From Paratinospora sagittata (taxonomy: Eukaryota; Streptophyta; Magnoliopsida; Ranunculales; Menispermaceae), in assembly GCA_035771175.1 (NCBI GenBank), contig CM069596.1, forward strand, positions 10,745,001 to 10,809,000: a DNA stretch of 64,000 bases, given 5' to 3'. Every line of letters begins with the position of its first letter. Position 1 is the first letter of the stretch. The translations under genes were made by a program, and so were the position numbers. Below are positions 32,322-43,439 of this stretch, piece after piece. The notes under the pieces were generated by a model, which saw only the letters and a list, made by a program, of their open reading frames with translations, did no database searches and had not been told where the DNA came from.

Positions 32322-33184
32322 TGTAACGCCCGTACATTTGAGTCAAACATAATCGTTGACTTATACATATTGTCAAATGTATTTATACACGTATACATGT
32401 ACAATGCTCTTCGATCAGTGTATTTGACTTAAAATAGTGTAATTGAGTGGTTTATGGGTGATTGGTATCGTTGGATGTCATTGGTATCACGAAAAACCCT
32501 TTAAAAATGAAAATATGAATTTTGGAACGCGAGAAGCGTGCTCCTCGCCGTCTGCAACTTTAAAAAAAAAAATGATGCGGTTGCATGTTGTTGAAACAGG
32601 TGTCTTAACTCATTTTAGCCACTTAATTGATGAATTAAACACGTATGAGCTTGCTGGAAAGAGAGACCAGACACGTTTTAAGCTTAATAAGCTGCTGGCA
32701 AGATCAAATTTTAAGTTGCAGAGGAAAGCTGAGGAAGAAGGCCAAGAGCTTGGGAGCTCCAAATTGAGGTAAAAACCCTGGTCTTTTGAACTGAATTTTC
32801 CAGATTTGAAGCGCCCTAAGTTGTTCAACATATCTGAAAATTTTTGGATTTCCATGGCTAGAATAGATGATTGGAAAAATGGGTTTTGTGCTGGAGATTT
32901 ATGATTTTGAAGTGCAATTGGATGGTAATTGTAGGTAAGTTTAGTTATGTTGGTGGTGTGATTTTGATCCTGAATATCTGAATTAGTATAATTGAAACTG
33001 TTTGAATGGGAATTTGCAGAGATTTGAGTTTGAAAATTGGGAAATTGATGAACAATTTGGTGACCAGCGCTGGAATGGTATGAATGAGCGTGGGAAATTG
33101 ATCAAGGTGAACAAATTGTGCTGAAAAAACGTGAATGAGGGGAATGCATTGTTAAGGTATTTCTGATGGGTTTAATTGTATGTT
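32322..33184 (+). repeat. Plus-strand gypsy LTR, left part
   Basis: TGTAACGCCCGTAC looks like a gypsy LTR start. A GAAGAAGGCCAAGAGCTTGG stretch near 32732 and the A/G-rich body fit plant gypsy LTRs. It runs into the long TIR at 33185 with no visible LTR end. The gag-protease-RT fragment inside the TIR element is on the same strand and may come from the same gypsy. Confidence 0.45.
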
Positions 33185-33578
33185 TGGTGGGCCGACTTAC
33201 AACCATTTTTTCTTTTGTATCACTAACTTTGGAGTGGTATGGGACACAATAAAATTGGAAGATACTAAATAAAACGTGGAAGTAAGAAAACCCACGACCT
33301 TGTGTGAAAAGAAACATTTGGGAAAAGTTAAATTACTAACATTATCACTAAGTTTACACGGTATGGGACGAGTAAACTTGGACGATACTATTAGTGAACT
33401 CCTCTCTCGTCAATGTTTCGTAGAGACCGTGTTCTTACAACTTAACTTGGTTGAAACCCTTATTACCAAATTCATGTGGTATGGGACACACGAATTTGGA
33501 TAATAGTTGAAAAGACTAAGCGAAAGAGTTCGAATACATAAGATTGCGATAGAACGTTAAATTATGATATTTACCGAG
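33185..33578 (+). repeat. Left terminal inverted repeat
   Basis: Pairs with 35893-36285 over about 390 bases with scattered mismatches and small indels. Shared landmarks are CAACCATTTTTTCTTTTGTA, ACTTTGGAGTGGTATGGGA and GAATACATAAGATTGC. Confidence 0.85.
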
Positions 33579-33878
33579 GTAAATCTTTGAACCTTTATGA
33601 CTCGTATGAATTTTCAAAGAAATATATATGTATGTTCACACAAACCAGAACTAAAACATTTGAAATACTTGCAAAGTTTTATACCGATTATATGAACACT
33701 CTAACCTTATTTTACACCATGGCCAAACATACGAGGCACATAAGATTCTTTGATTCCTCAACAAAAACCTTACACCATACCTAGAAAAATAGGTGGTTTT
33801 ACATTGCAGTATTCTCGAACTTATTGCTAAGAATATCATAACATTATACTTGGCTACAGTTCCTACATCATGGTTTTA

Positions 33879-34490
33879 TTTTCTCCTTGCCAGTGAGAAA
33901 ATGCAAACCAGGAAGAGAGGAAGGCCACACACAGGGCAACATGACAATCAGAGAGTATGCTGTCAGGCTCAAAGAATTATCGGTCTACTCTCTCTCCACC
34001 ATCTCAACGGAGCAAGATAAGATCGAGAAATTCTACAACGGCCTTCGTCCTAACATCCGACAAGCCCTGTCGATCTTGGATCTCAAGATTTACAGGAAGG
34101 TCGTAGACAAGGCCATGAGCTTTGAGCAGGAGCAGAGAATGAATAAGGGAAAATGACCTGCAACGTTTTCCCAACAGGGCTCGCAGCAGGGCAACAAGAA
34201 GAAGCCCTACTATAATCAAAACCCAGCCCTCCCAGCCCCTGTTCAGAAGAATGAAACCATGGCACCTTCGGCTGAGCTGTCTATCCCTGACCATCATGAT
34301 TTTTGCAATTATGGCTGAGGAGGTCGTAATAGAAGGGGTGGCCGTCACAACGGCAAATGCAGGGGTGGTGGTCAGCACCACAATTAGTATGGCCATCAGA
34401 ACCAGCAACAGAGGCCGACATGTTATAACTGTGGCCAGCAGGACCATGTAAGAAATGCCTGTCTCCACCCTCGGCAACTGCGACAACCTG
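33879..34490 (+). pseudogene. Gypsy gag fragment with CCHC knuckle
   Basis: NMTIREYAVRLKELSVYSLS and DKIEKFYNGLRPNIRQAL are typical gag C-terminal half sequence. Further on CYNCGQQDHVRNAC is a zinc knuckle (CX2CX4HX4C) near 34427-34468. Frame changes between the two show decay. The gag N-terminus is missing. A probable splice-like junction (GGCTACAG) precedes it. Confidence 0.8.
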
Positions 34491-34642
34491 TTCTCGCTAT
34501 TCCAGTCTAACAAGCCTCACCTGCTACTAATGCCCAACCCAGGCAAGACCAGTAGAACCAAGGGCATTGGAACTAGGGCAGAGCGTTTGCCATCGCTCAA
34601 CAACCCCTCCCAGACAACAATGTAGTCAAAGGTACATTTTTC

Positions 34643-34942
34643 TTGTTCAATACAATGTTGCATGTCTTGTTCGATTCGGGTGCTACACATTCCTTTATAT
34701 CTTCTACATTGGTAAGGCATTTAGGGTTACATCCTGAACCCACAGACATCACAATCCATGTCACATCACCATTAGGATCTGGTACTGACTTGAATTTGCA
34801 GTGTTCTCGATGTGAGCTTCGAATGTCAGAACATATAATATATGCAGATCTCCTTGTGATGGATATTGAAGACTTTGACATCATCCTTGGCATAGACTGG
34901 CTCACACCTTTGAATGCAAAGATCGATTGTATGAAGAAGTAA
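34643..34942 (+). pseudogene. Gypsy aspartic protease fragment
   Basis: LFDSGATHSFISS holds the catalytic Asp, and IEDFDIILGIDWL marks the protease end before RT. The frame is open for 99 codons, then a stop (TAA) ends it just before the RT linker. The protease normally processes the polyprotein. Confidence 0.85.
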
Positions 34943-35089
34943 GTTCAGTTATCTTTGCCTACTGGAGAGTTTGTCAAGATTCGGGGAACAAGGAAATGAA
35001 TACACAACTCGACTGTTGCACTTCTCAAGGCACAACTTCGAGCTCTTTCCATTGGTGATGACAATAAATCACCAACATTGTACCCTCTC

Positions 35090-35780
35090 GAAGTACATGA
35101 TATCTCGATTCCACCATACAAAATGTCAAATGTCGAGTTGGTTGAGTTGGACAAGCAACTGAAGGAATTGTAGAGAAATGGCTTCATCAGGAAAAGTTCA
35201 TCACCTTGGGGCACTCCAGTTCTGTTTGTTCGCAAAAAGGATGGTTCGTTACGATTTTGCATTGACTATCTCAAGTTGAATAACGCCACCATCAAGAATA
35301 GATACCCATTACCCAGGATCGATGACTTGTTCGACCAACTTAGAGATGACAAGTACTTCTCTAAGATTGATTTACGATCCGGTTACCATCAACTCCGGAT
35401 CAGAGAGTCGGACATTAATAAAACGACTTTCAAAACTCGGTACGGTCATTACGGGTTCTTGGTTATGTCGTTCGGTTTAACAAATGCACCTGCAGCGTTT
35501 ATGGATTTGATGAACTGCATCTTCAGGTTAAACTTAGATCGATTTGTGGTGGTCTTTGAGGATGATATCTTGATATTTTCCTCAACTGAGGATGACCATA
35601 AGATACATTGACGATTGTCCTCTAGACCTTGAAAAGCTACCAGTTGTATGCAAAGTTGAGTAAGTGCAAATTTTGGGCAAAACGAGTTCAATTCCTAGGC
35701 CATGTGGTTTCGGGCATTGGCATTGAGGTGGATCCTTCAAAGGTTGAAGCGGTTTTAAACTAGAAGCAGCCTACCACTGT
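35090..35780 (+). pseudogene. Gypsy reverse transcriptase fragment
   Basis: The order is ELDKQLKEL (then a TAG), [65 protein letters not shown] and [13 protein letters not shown]. The catalytic box reads FEDD where the family has F(I/V)DD or YVDD. A stop at about 35609 and frame shifts follow. RNase H and integrase are absent; the fragment ends where the TIR-linked repeat begins. Confidence 0.88.
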
Positions 35781-35892
35781 TATAGAAATTCGAACTCTTT
35801 CGCTTAGTCTTTTCGACTATTATTCAAAAGTTGAAGTGGTTTTAAACTGGAAGCAGCAACCATACGAGTCATAAAAATTCTAAGATTATCCT

Positions 35893-36285
35893 TGGTAAAT
35901 ATCCTGATCTAACGTCTGATTGCAATCTTATGTATTCAAACTTTTTCGCTTAGTCTTTTCGACTATTATCCAAATTTGTGTGTCCTATACCACATGAATT
36001 TGGTAATAAGAGTTTCAACCAAGTTAAGTTGTATGAACATGGTCTCTATAAAACATTGACGGGAGAGGAGTTCACTAATAGTATCGTCTAAATTTACTCG
36101 TCCCATACTGTGTAAACTTAGTGATAATGTTAGTAATACAACTTTCCCCAAATGTTTCTTTTCACACAAGGTTGTGGGTTATCTTACTTCCACGTTTTAT
36201 TTAGTATCTTCCAATTTTGTTGTATCCCATACCACTCCAAAGTTAGTGATACAAAAGAAAAAAATGGTTGCAAGACGGCCCACCA
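35893..36285 (-). repeat. Right terminal inverted repeat
   Basis: Complement of the left repeat, ending CGGCCCACCA. A second copy of its inner word TCGCTTAGTCTTTTCGACTA lies 148 bases further left at about 35798. Confidence 0.85.
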
Positions 36286-36289
36286 GTTA

Positions 36290-36990
36290 CTACATTGGGT
36301 CTATTGGGTCTCAAAATAAGGGACCCGATATTATCGGGTAGGGTGTCGAATCTTGGGGAAAACCGACCCGAGTAACCTGACCCGACCCGCATATCATTAA
36401 AATAACCACATTATTAGGAACTTTACTTATAATTATGACTTGATACAATGTGTATTTGGGTCTTTTTTGTTTTGCAGGTTCGTGATCAACAATCCACCAA
36501 AGGCCAATGATAAGAATGTTTATTTGTACAGTTTAAATAAGTTTTGATTTTGAATTATATGTCATGCATGTTAGGTTATTTTTATTTTACAGATTTATGG
36601 GCAAGAATTCACCAAAAGGATAGATAATAGTGTTTCTTATATATATTATTTAAATAGGTTTTGAATTTTTATTTTATAAATTTATGAGAAATAACTTTTT
36701 TTTTATGTAAAAATGTGTTTAATTTCAAGTTGGGCTTTTTTTTAATCACAATTGGCCCATTTTAATGCTGAAAAAAGAGTTAAAAAATGATTTTTTGGGC
36801 TTAATTTTTTTTTTTAAAGAAGAGATTATGGCCGGGTTAACCCGACCACCCGACCCGGATGAAATAGGGTCTGGTGGTCACCCTTTTTTGGGTGATGTCA
36901 GGTGGCATTGGGTTGGCTGCGATGCCACCGGACATTTGCGGGTCGGGTGGGGTTGGGGCAAAACCCAACCCGTGCTCACTCCTATATTTT
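36290..36990. repeat. GGGTCGGGTT-rich DNA transposon remnant
   Basis: Both ends are rich in CCCGACCCG and GGGTCGGGT words (about 36330-36395 and 36835-36970) in opposite sense, with an AT-rich centre. This suits a non-autonomous element with subterminal repeats. Ends and target duplication are not clear. Confidence 0.45.
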
Positions 36991-37166
36991 TATTTTATTT
37001 TAGAACCTCATGATAATGATATTTGTTCATTTGTTGTATATATTTCATCTTATGTCTTTCTACAGTGCATTGAGAATAGATTCTTAAATATATATATCAT
37101 ATTTCATAATTCATAAAAATTAAAATTAAAGTTTACTATTTTACTAGTGTCGTGTCCAAGTACCCG

Positions 37167-39453
37167 TGTCAGGACCCCATCACAATCCCCCAGGGCATCC
37201 TGACCGGCACAGGAATCTAACCATCCTATTCCCTCATAGGACCATTAGATCCCTATTAAACTTCAACCCGAGACTCCGACATAGTCTCTCCTGTAAATTA
37301 GACATCTCACCATCTCAAAAAACATTACATCCACTCATATATCACATCAACCCAAATATATATATATATATATATATATCATCATTCCCACCATAGATTA
37401 CATCATACTCATATTTAAAGTTCCAACCCTGCTAACATCTAGCAGTTTTTCTAACATTAATAACACATTCGTCTACTTAGTTATACATGTGGGGTTATAT
37501 ACATATATTTACAAAATCAAAATACATGTTTACCAAGTCTTCAACCTACATCAAAACAAAACTTTGGCAAGGCTCTCCTATCTTACTGATAAGCTATTCC
37601 ATTGCCTTTATCTGCAACTGAAGGACCTGAAAATTTTGGAAACGGAATGACTCAACGGTGCCCAGTGAAATAGAATATTCAATTATACCATCATTCACAC
37701 ATCTACATAATCATGCACACTCATGTATGTTATGCAAATCAGCATGCAAACACCAATGTATATGCACATTCAATATAATATGCAATTCACATTCATATGC
37801 AATCATAGCAATCCATTCTCATTCTCATTTCAGCTAGCTTTTCCAAGACTTATGTAATACATAGTCAATAGGTACTAACATAACTCATTACAACATTTCA
37901 GCCAGATGATAAAGTGGTCTAGTTCTATATACTATCCAGGAGCTCTAAAAATTATTCTAAAGAACGAATGTAACCGTACTTTAATTCTGAGAAAACATTC
38001 TCTTTTTTTTAACCTAATTAGCTTTCATTGCATATAATACTAGAACAATGACTCGCTTCCCAACCGAATAGATTCTCATATAGACCTTTAAATCTAACTA
38101 GGATCACTAAACTCGATTATTCTCGTAGGGAGCAGCTCAACTTACTTTGAATGTCCAAAAGTTTAGCTCTAATAGATTTACCAGTCAATATAGACAATCT
38201 CTGCCTTTTCTCATGCAACAACCACCATACACATGTACAAACATTTAATTACACGTAATGTGATGACAAAAATGATGAAATAAGATTGAAATTCTACTCA
38301 CAACCAATGCTAGAATATAAGTCCCACAAAATCTCTATTATTTCTTATTTCACAAAATCTCTAACTCATTAGAATTTTAACTCTAACTAATTCATTTAAA
38401 TAAATTCAACTAAGTTCTGGCAACATGAAATGAACTCTAACTTTCCAATTCAGTCCCATAATTATATTTGAGTCTCTCAGACACGTGATGATCAGTCTAA
38501 ATAATTTTTACCACCCTCTAAAATATTGTCACAGTGAAAGACAGTAGAAATAAGTTTTTTAACCTTATTTCTACAAGTTTCCAAGTCCAATGTATTTACT
38601 AAAATCATTCAATCACATACTAAAAATACCAATCGATATCCAAAAATCATGATCTTGGTATAGAAGCATCCGAAATTCAATCCTCTACGATTCTATGGTT
38701 TCAAACATGAATTTCAGCAGAGTTTGACATGGTTCCAAAGGCCCTCAATGTCAAATTTGGTTTCCGGCAGCTATACCGACACCAATATGACATATGAACG
38801 CAAACAAGCTACATATTCGGGATCTACATGACTATAGGAGTGGCAATATATAATATTTACGTGTTTCTATTCAAAGTGGGTCAAAACCCCATTTTTGAAA
38901 ACACCACAAAACACCTCCTATAGCAAAAATTAAACCGCTAGGAACATCACACGTACCTTAAATATCACTTTTGCAACGAAAAAAAGGGAAAATGGCTTAC
39001 CGGCATGTCGAATTCGGCCGCGAAATATAGCGAAACCCTCGCCCTTTCTTTCTCTCTATTCAGTTTCTTCTCTGGACGTTTGTTTTTCTTCTTCTTTTTT
39101 TGCCTTAGGTAGCAAATGGAAACAAGATTAGCAAGTGAATAAGAGTTATTTGATTTTTTTTTTATTCCATGCACCTCATGCACTTACTCAACCAACTCCC
39201 CCTTTATTATTATTTTTTTTCTAATTTCATAATACCTCTCATTCCATAATCATACCTTTCTCATTTAAATATAGTTTTCATGCTTCGATTTGCTCCATTT
39301 AACTTTATGAACACATGCACTACATTTAATAAACCAATATTATATAATATTCATAACATAAATACACTCATAAGAAATTCACATCACAAGAACATACCAC
39401 ACAACATTTAAAAATTCTTAGGGTCCCATTTTATGAAAATGAGGGTCGTTACA
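37167..39453 (-). repeat. Gypsy 3' LTR, copy B, mosaic
   Basis: It starts TGTCAGGACCCCATCAC and ends GGGTCGTTACA next to a minus-strand PPT. The first 780 bp (to about 37945) match the start of the 5' LTR at 50107. The rest does not match that LTR but matches 1-634 and is related to 8700-8950. The remainder is therefore of a different subfamily. Confidence 0.7.
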
Positions 39454-39674
39454 ACCTCCCCAACTTAAAAAAAATTTCATCCTCGAAATTTAAAAGTTAG
39501 GAAACATACCTCATTTCATAAATTCTGAGAAATACTCCTTCATGTAATCTTCACACTCCTAGGTATATTGTTCCTCACCCTGAAACTGCCACTTAACCTT
39601 GACCATAGGAATTTCTTTATTCCTAAGTTTCTGCACTTTCCTATCAAGAATCACCACTAGCATCTCATCATAGG
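39454..39674 (-). pseudogene. Gypsy pol C-terminal fragment (copy B)
   Basis: Counterpart of 635-856 with the same RNKEIPMVKVKWQF sequence on the minus strand, cut by the Copia LTR at 39675. The right-hand continuation kept in copy A (14824-14944) is absent here. Confidence 0.82.
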
Positions 39675-41600
39675 TGTTATCTCAATGATCCCCATGACAT
39701 GAATGTTTTGATGATTCCAAATATCTTCAGTTGGTCTATCTAATGATCTTGTCGAGTGTTTCAGATTTATCAAGAATCAAGATCAAGGAACTGTGATCAC
39801 AAGCCTATTGAACATCAAAGTAAAGTTTCGACTCTGTCAGTACTTAAAATGTAATGTCTATCGATCGTCTTACTCTCAGCAAGATTTTTATTGTTTGCAT
39901 ATTTTGATCGTAACATTTTAATCGTACCTTATGATTTCTAAAGTTTTTGTTTTGATTAAAAGAAACAATGATGTTTAATCTAGTTTTAATTAAGAAATCA
40001 AAAACCACTTTCATAAAGTCTTTCAGGACGCTAATGTTTTAGCAGCGCCCTCTTGGACTTGATGAGTTAGGACGTTGATAAAATGTAAGGACACTCAAGG
40101 TTGAGTTGAACTATTTAATAAGGACGCTTACTCGTTAGTAGTGACCTTTCTTTTATCAACCTTTGAGAATGTCTGGACGCTGACTTAATTTCAGTTCGCT
40201 GAAAAATTTTCTTTTATCTTTAAGTGATTTCTATCTTTAAGGACGCTGATAAGTTATAAGTTGAATGAATTATTAGGACGCTACTTGTGTAGGAGCGCCC
40301 TGATCCTTAGAATCAACTTAAGTAACTTTCAGGATGCTCACCGTCCCTTAGCGCGCTTAAACATTGTTTTAAAACTGCTTTTAATAGTTTGGGACGCTTA
40401 CTCATAAGTAGCGCCCTCATATGTTTTGCGTTTTAAAACCAAACAGGACGCTTATTGCGAAGTAGCACCCTCATGCTTTAAGTCGTTTAATTGTCAAAGC
40501 AAGTCAGGACGGTTACAACTTAGTAGCGTCCTCACTTCATTATTCAGTAGGACGTTGATATTTTAGGAGCGCCCTCAAAGGAACAAAACAACAAAAATGA
40601 TATTTTTGCTGTTCTGACATGTACGTCCTTTTAGCCAACCTTTTAGAACAACTTTTCGTACAAAATCAATTTTCTGTATTTGTAAGAGATATTCTCTAAT
40701 TCACGAACCACGTCTTCTAAAACTTTCCTTATTTGTGTATATGGAGAAAAACAAAATATTCATGAATTGTGCAGTTGCGATTTTCGTGGTATATTCTAGC
40801 TGTTGTGAGTAAATGTTCATATTTGAAATTTAAATTCAAATGAACAACAACTTCATCTCTACAAGTCTATAAACACAGACACTTAACAATTTGTTAAGCA
40901 CCGAAAATTCTCTAAGCTAAAACACTTTTTCAAAGTTAGTTGAATTTTCATCTAGTCAAGAAAACGTTTAAGTCAATTTGTTTTCACAGTAGTTTTCTTT
41001 GAGACGTTACGTATTCAAAAGATTTTCATACTGAGCTAACATCTTATCTTTATCTAAAAATCTATTTGAAGTTTTGAGCTGTTTTCACTCAAATCGTTCA
41101 GCACTGTTTTAACTTATATCATTCTTGCTGAAAGAGTAATTTGAGATATAGTTCATAGGATACAGTTGTACTCAATTTCATATCATGTGTATTGTATCAA
41201 GGTTGTAACACTAGTTACATAAACTACTGAGTTGATATTCTTCTGTCAACAAAGTTAGGTTGTCTTACACCCGTAAGTTGAGAAACGGTAGTTCTCACAT
41301 CCGTAAGTTGAGATAGGTTGGTCTCACGCTTTGAAGCTGAGTAGTATAACTGTTGTTCTCACACCCGCAAGTTGAGAAAAGGTGTAACGGTTTGATCTTC
41401 ATCCGTAAGAAGGTCTATAGTGGTAAGGTTAAAATCCTAACAGAGGAGGTTAGGTAGTGGACGTAGGCAAGTAGTCGAACCACTATAAATCGACTGTGCA
41501 TACTTGCATATTTTTCTACACTTTAATCTTGCCATTGTAATTAATTTTAAATTGTCTAAGTGTCCAATTCACCCCCCTCTTGGACGTAACTGGGACAACA
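39675..41600 (+). repeat. Copia 5' LTR (copy B)
   Basis: TGTTATCTCAATG to GGGACAACA, 1926 bp. It holds both hairpin arrays (about 40025-40580 and 41268-41410) and the TATA-like CTATAAACAC near 40866. Confidence 0.92.
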
Positions 41601-41602
41601 AT

Positions 41603-41614
41603 TGGTATCAGAGC
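41603..41614 (+). other. Primer binding site, initiator Met-tRNA (copy B)
   Basis: TGGTATCAGAGC two bases after the LTR. Confidence 0.95.
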
Positions 41615-41656
41615 AGTGTTGCTCTTCAAAGAAACATCACAATTTCTTTGATATCA

Positions 41657-42700
41657 ATGGAAATGACCAGAGGGAACGTCATAGAAGTAGGTCAACCTTT
41701 AGAGAGACCACCTCTGCTCAATAAATATTGGTTTGAAGATTGGACGATAAGGATGAAAACCTTTCTACGATCTAAGGATATCGGTCTATGGGAAATGGTT
41801 GTAAATGGCTACACCATGCCCAACAAGCCTATTGAGTTATGGACAGATAAGGAAAGACTAAATGACAAACTTAATGCTCAAGCAGTCTATGCCTTGTATT
41901 ATTCTCTACCCGAGGAAGAAGTAGAAAGGGTAGTTCATCTTGAGAGTGCCAAGGAAATTTGGGAAACTCTCAAATCACTTCATTGTGATAAGATTAACAT
42001 TCGAGATGAAAAGCTCAAAGAGTCTGATAGACTATTCAATGCCTTGGAGATATTGGAGAATGAATCTCACGATACGACATGCAACAGATATCAATCCATT
42101 CTTGACGGAATGCAAGAACTGAATCAGGAAATACATGTTGATATATCTTTAGTATATTTCTGTGACAAGCTTCCAAAAAGATTAAATGATAAGCTGACTA
42201 TGTTAGCTGAATCTGTTGAACCATGGGAAATGAATTCAAAAGAGCTCTGTGATCTCTTGCAAACCATGAAAAGAAGGGATGAAACTAGAAACCAAGTTAG
42301 AATATTAGAAGAGTCAATAGCCCAGTTTAGGGTTCTAGAAAGTGAGTCTGTTCATGAGAACCTGCAATGTTTTATATGTCTTGTAAATGAATTTGAACAC
42401 TTTGGAAAAACATTATCTCATTCTACTTTAGTACAATATTTTTTCAATAGTTTTCTTGAGAACTGGAAATATAAAATAGATTTTATAAACGAGTTCTCAA
42501 ATCCATTTGAAATCAGTTTTCAAAAAATTGATTATATTTTGAGTGGGATAGATATGTCAACTGAGAGAGAAGACATTCTTGCAAATTTACCAACCAGGAG
42601 TGGAAGTGAACTGGCTGATGATATACACTCTCTGTGTCATCAATCCTCAACAAGCACATCCAGAATGCCAATGAAAGACCTCCTGATAGAATGTCGATAA
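41657..42700 (+). CDS. Copia gag, open reading frame of 347 residues
   Basis: The first ATG after the PBS gives MEMTRGNVIEVGQ. The open frame extends upstream into the LTR, but translation most likely starts here. Residues about 20-50 are a DUF4219-like head (WFEDWTIRMK, LWEMVVNGY). The middle is a UBN2-like gag domain. A second stretch (about residues 215-300: LESESVHENLQCF, FEHFGKTLSHSTLVQYFFNS) repeats the second half of the same domain plan. No CCHC zinc knuckle is present. Gag forms the particle that packages the RNA; without pol the element would need proteins from an autonomous relative. The stop at 42698-42700 may truncate an older, longer gag. Confidence 0.85.
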   Translation: MEMTRGNVIEVGQPLERPPLLNKYWFEDWTIRMKTFLRSKDIGLWEMVVNGYTMPNKPIELWTDKERLNDKLNAQAVYALYYSLPEEEVERVVHLESAKEIWETLKSLHCDKINIRDEKLKESDRLFNALEILENESHDTTCNRYQSILDGMQELNQEIHVDISLVYFCDKLPKRLNDKLTMLAESVEPWEMNSKELCDLLQTMKRRDETRNQVRILEESIAQFRVLESESVHENLQCFICLVNEFEHFGKTLSHSTLVQYFFNSFLENWKYKIDFINEFSNPFEISFQKIDYILSGIDMSTEREDILANLPTRSGSELADDIHSLCHQSSTSTSRMPMKDLLIECR

Positions 42701-43439
42701 AGAAGTCGGGATGGAGGAAAAAGATAGTGAACTATCTCAGCTGCTTCAAATTGAGACAGAGCGCTCTAATCGAGGACTTTGCAGTACCTTGAGGTAAAAG
42801 TCAAAAACTATGCAAAGGTATAAAAGTCTCTCTCATCACAAATGTTATTATCAGAATATTTTTATCAGTGATAAATAATTGTCTTTAATCATGCAATGCT
42901 TAGAATGTTCAAACAATTTCTTCATGTTCAAATTATTATGGAATGGTTAATGGTGTATAACTTATGATATTGTTCAACCATGCGTTACTTAAGGCTATTT
43001 GGTCAAATCTAACAAATAGCAATGTTTAATGTCCTGAAGAGAGATATCGACAAGTGAGGACGCTAACGCGTATATTAGCTCTAGTCGATGATGATCGCTA
43101 GTTAAAAGTAGGGCACTGCTCGGTCACAAATGTAAAATAACATAAACCGCATTTAGTGATTAGGAAGTGTCACGTGCTGGAGTGTGCGTCAGGAGGGAGC
43201 TTATCGCTTTCTCACTATAAAATCCAACTTTTGTAATTTAGCTGTTACTTTTCATCTTTTGTGCCCTAGGACACTTCAACGAGAATTTACCTGAACTCGC
43301 CTCAGATTTACCGCTGAATCTTCATCTTTAACCCTTGGTAAATCTCGTTATATGTTTGTTTCTGAATCTTCTATTCTCTATTGTATTAGTCCCTGTTTTG
43401 TTATCTCAGTTCTTCATATCCTTTTATCTGATTTTGTCA
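42701..43439 (+). other. Copia spacer between gag and the second ORF
   Basis: No protease, integrase or RT motif is seen in any frame. A GGACGCT word occurs near 43058 and the leader CTAGGACACTTCAACG near 43268, echoing the LTR motif. The first 60 bases look like a continuation of gag in another frame. Confidence 0.6.

Larger units (their letters stand above)
33185..36285. mobile_element. DNA element with long TIRs enclosing gypsy gag-protease-RT
   Basis: The ends are inverted repeats of about 390 bp (33185-33578 and 35893-36285), starting TGGTGGGCCG on both sides. Between them lies plus-strand gypsy sequence and no transposase. TIR length suits a MULE, and the layout resembles a Pack-MULE that picked up retrotransposon sequence. 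No target duplication is visible (TTGTATGTT against GTTACTACA), so two independent inverted insertions remain possible. Confidence 0.65.

Noticed and set aside
34400..35780. DSGATHSF protease and RT as an integrated plant virus (pararetrovirus)
   Set aside because: Motif set, CCHC type and surroundings fit Ty3/gypsy retrotransposons; no movement or coat protein features were seen.
43335..43439. Hydrophobic N-terminal extension of the second Copia ORF as a signal anchor
   Set aside because: The open stretch upstream of the ATG at 43440 begins with TTG, not ATG, so it is most likely untranslated T/C-rich leader.
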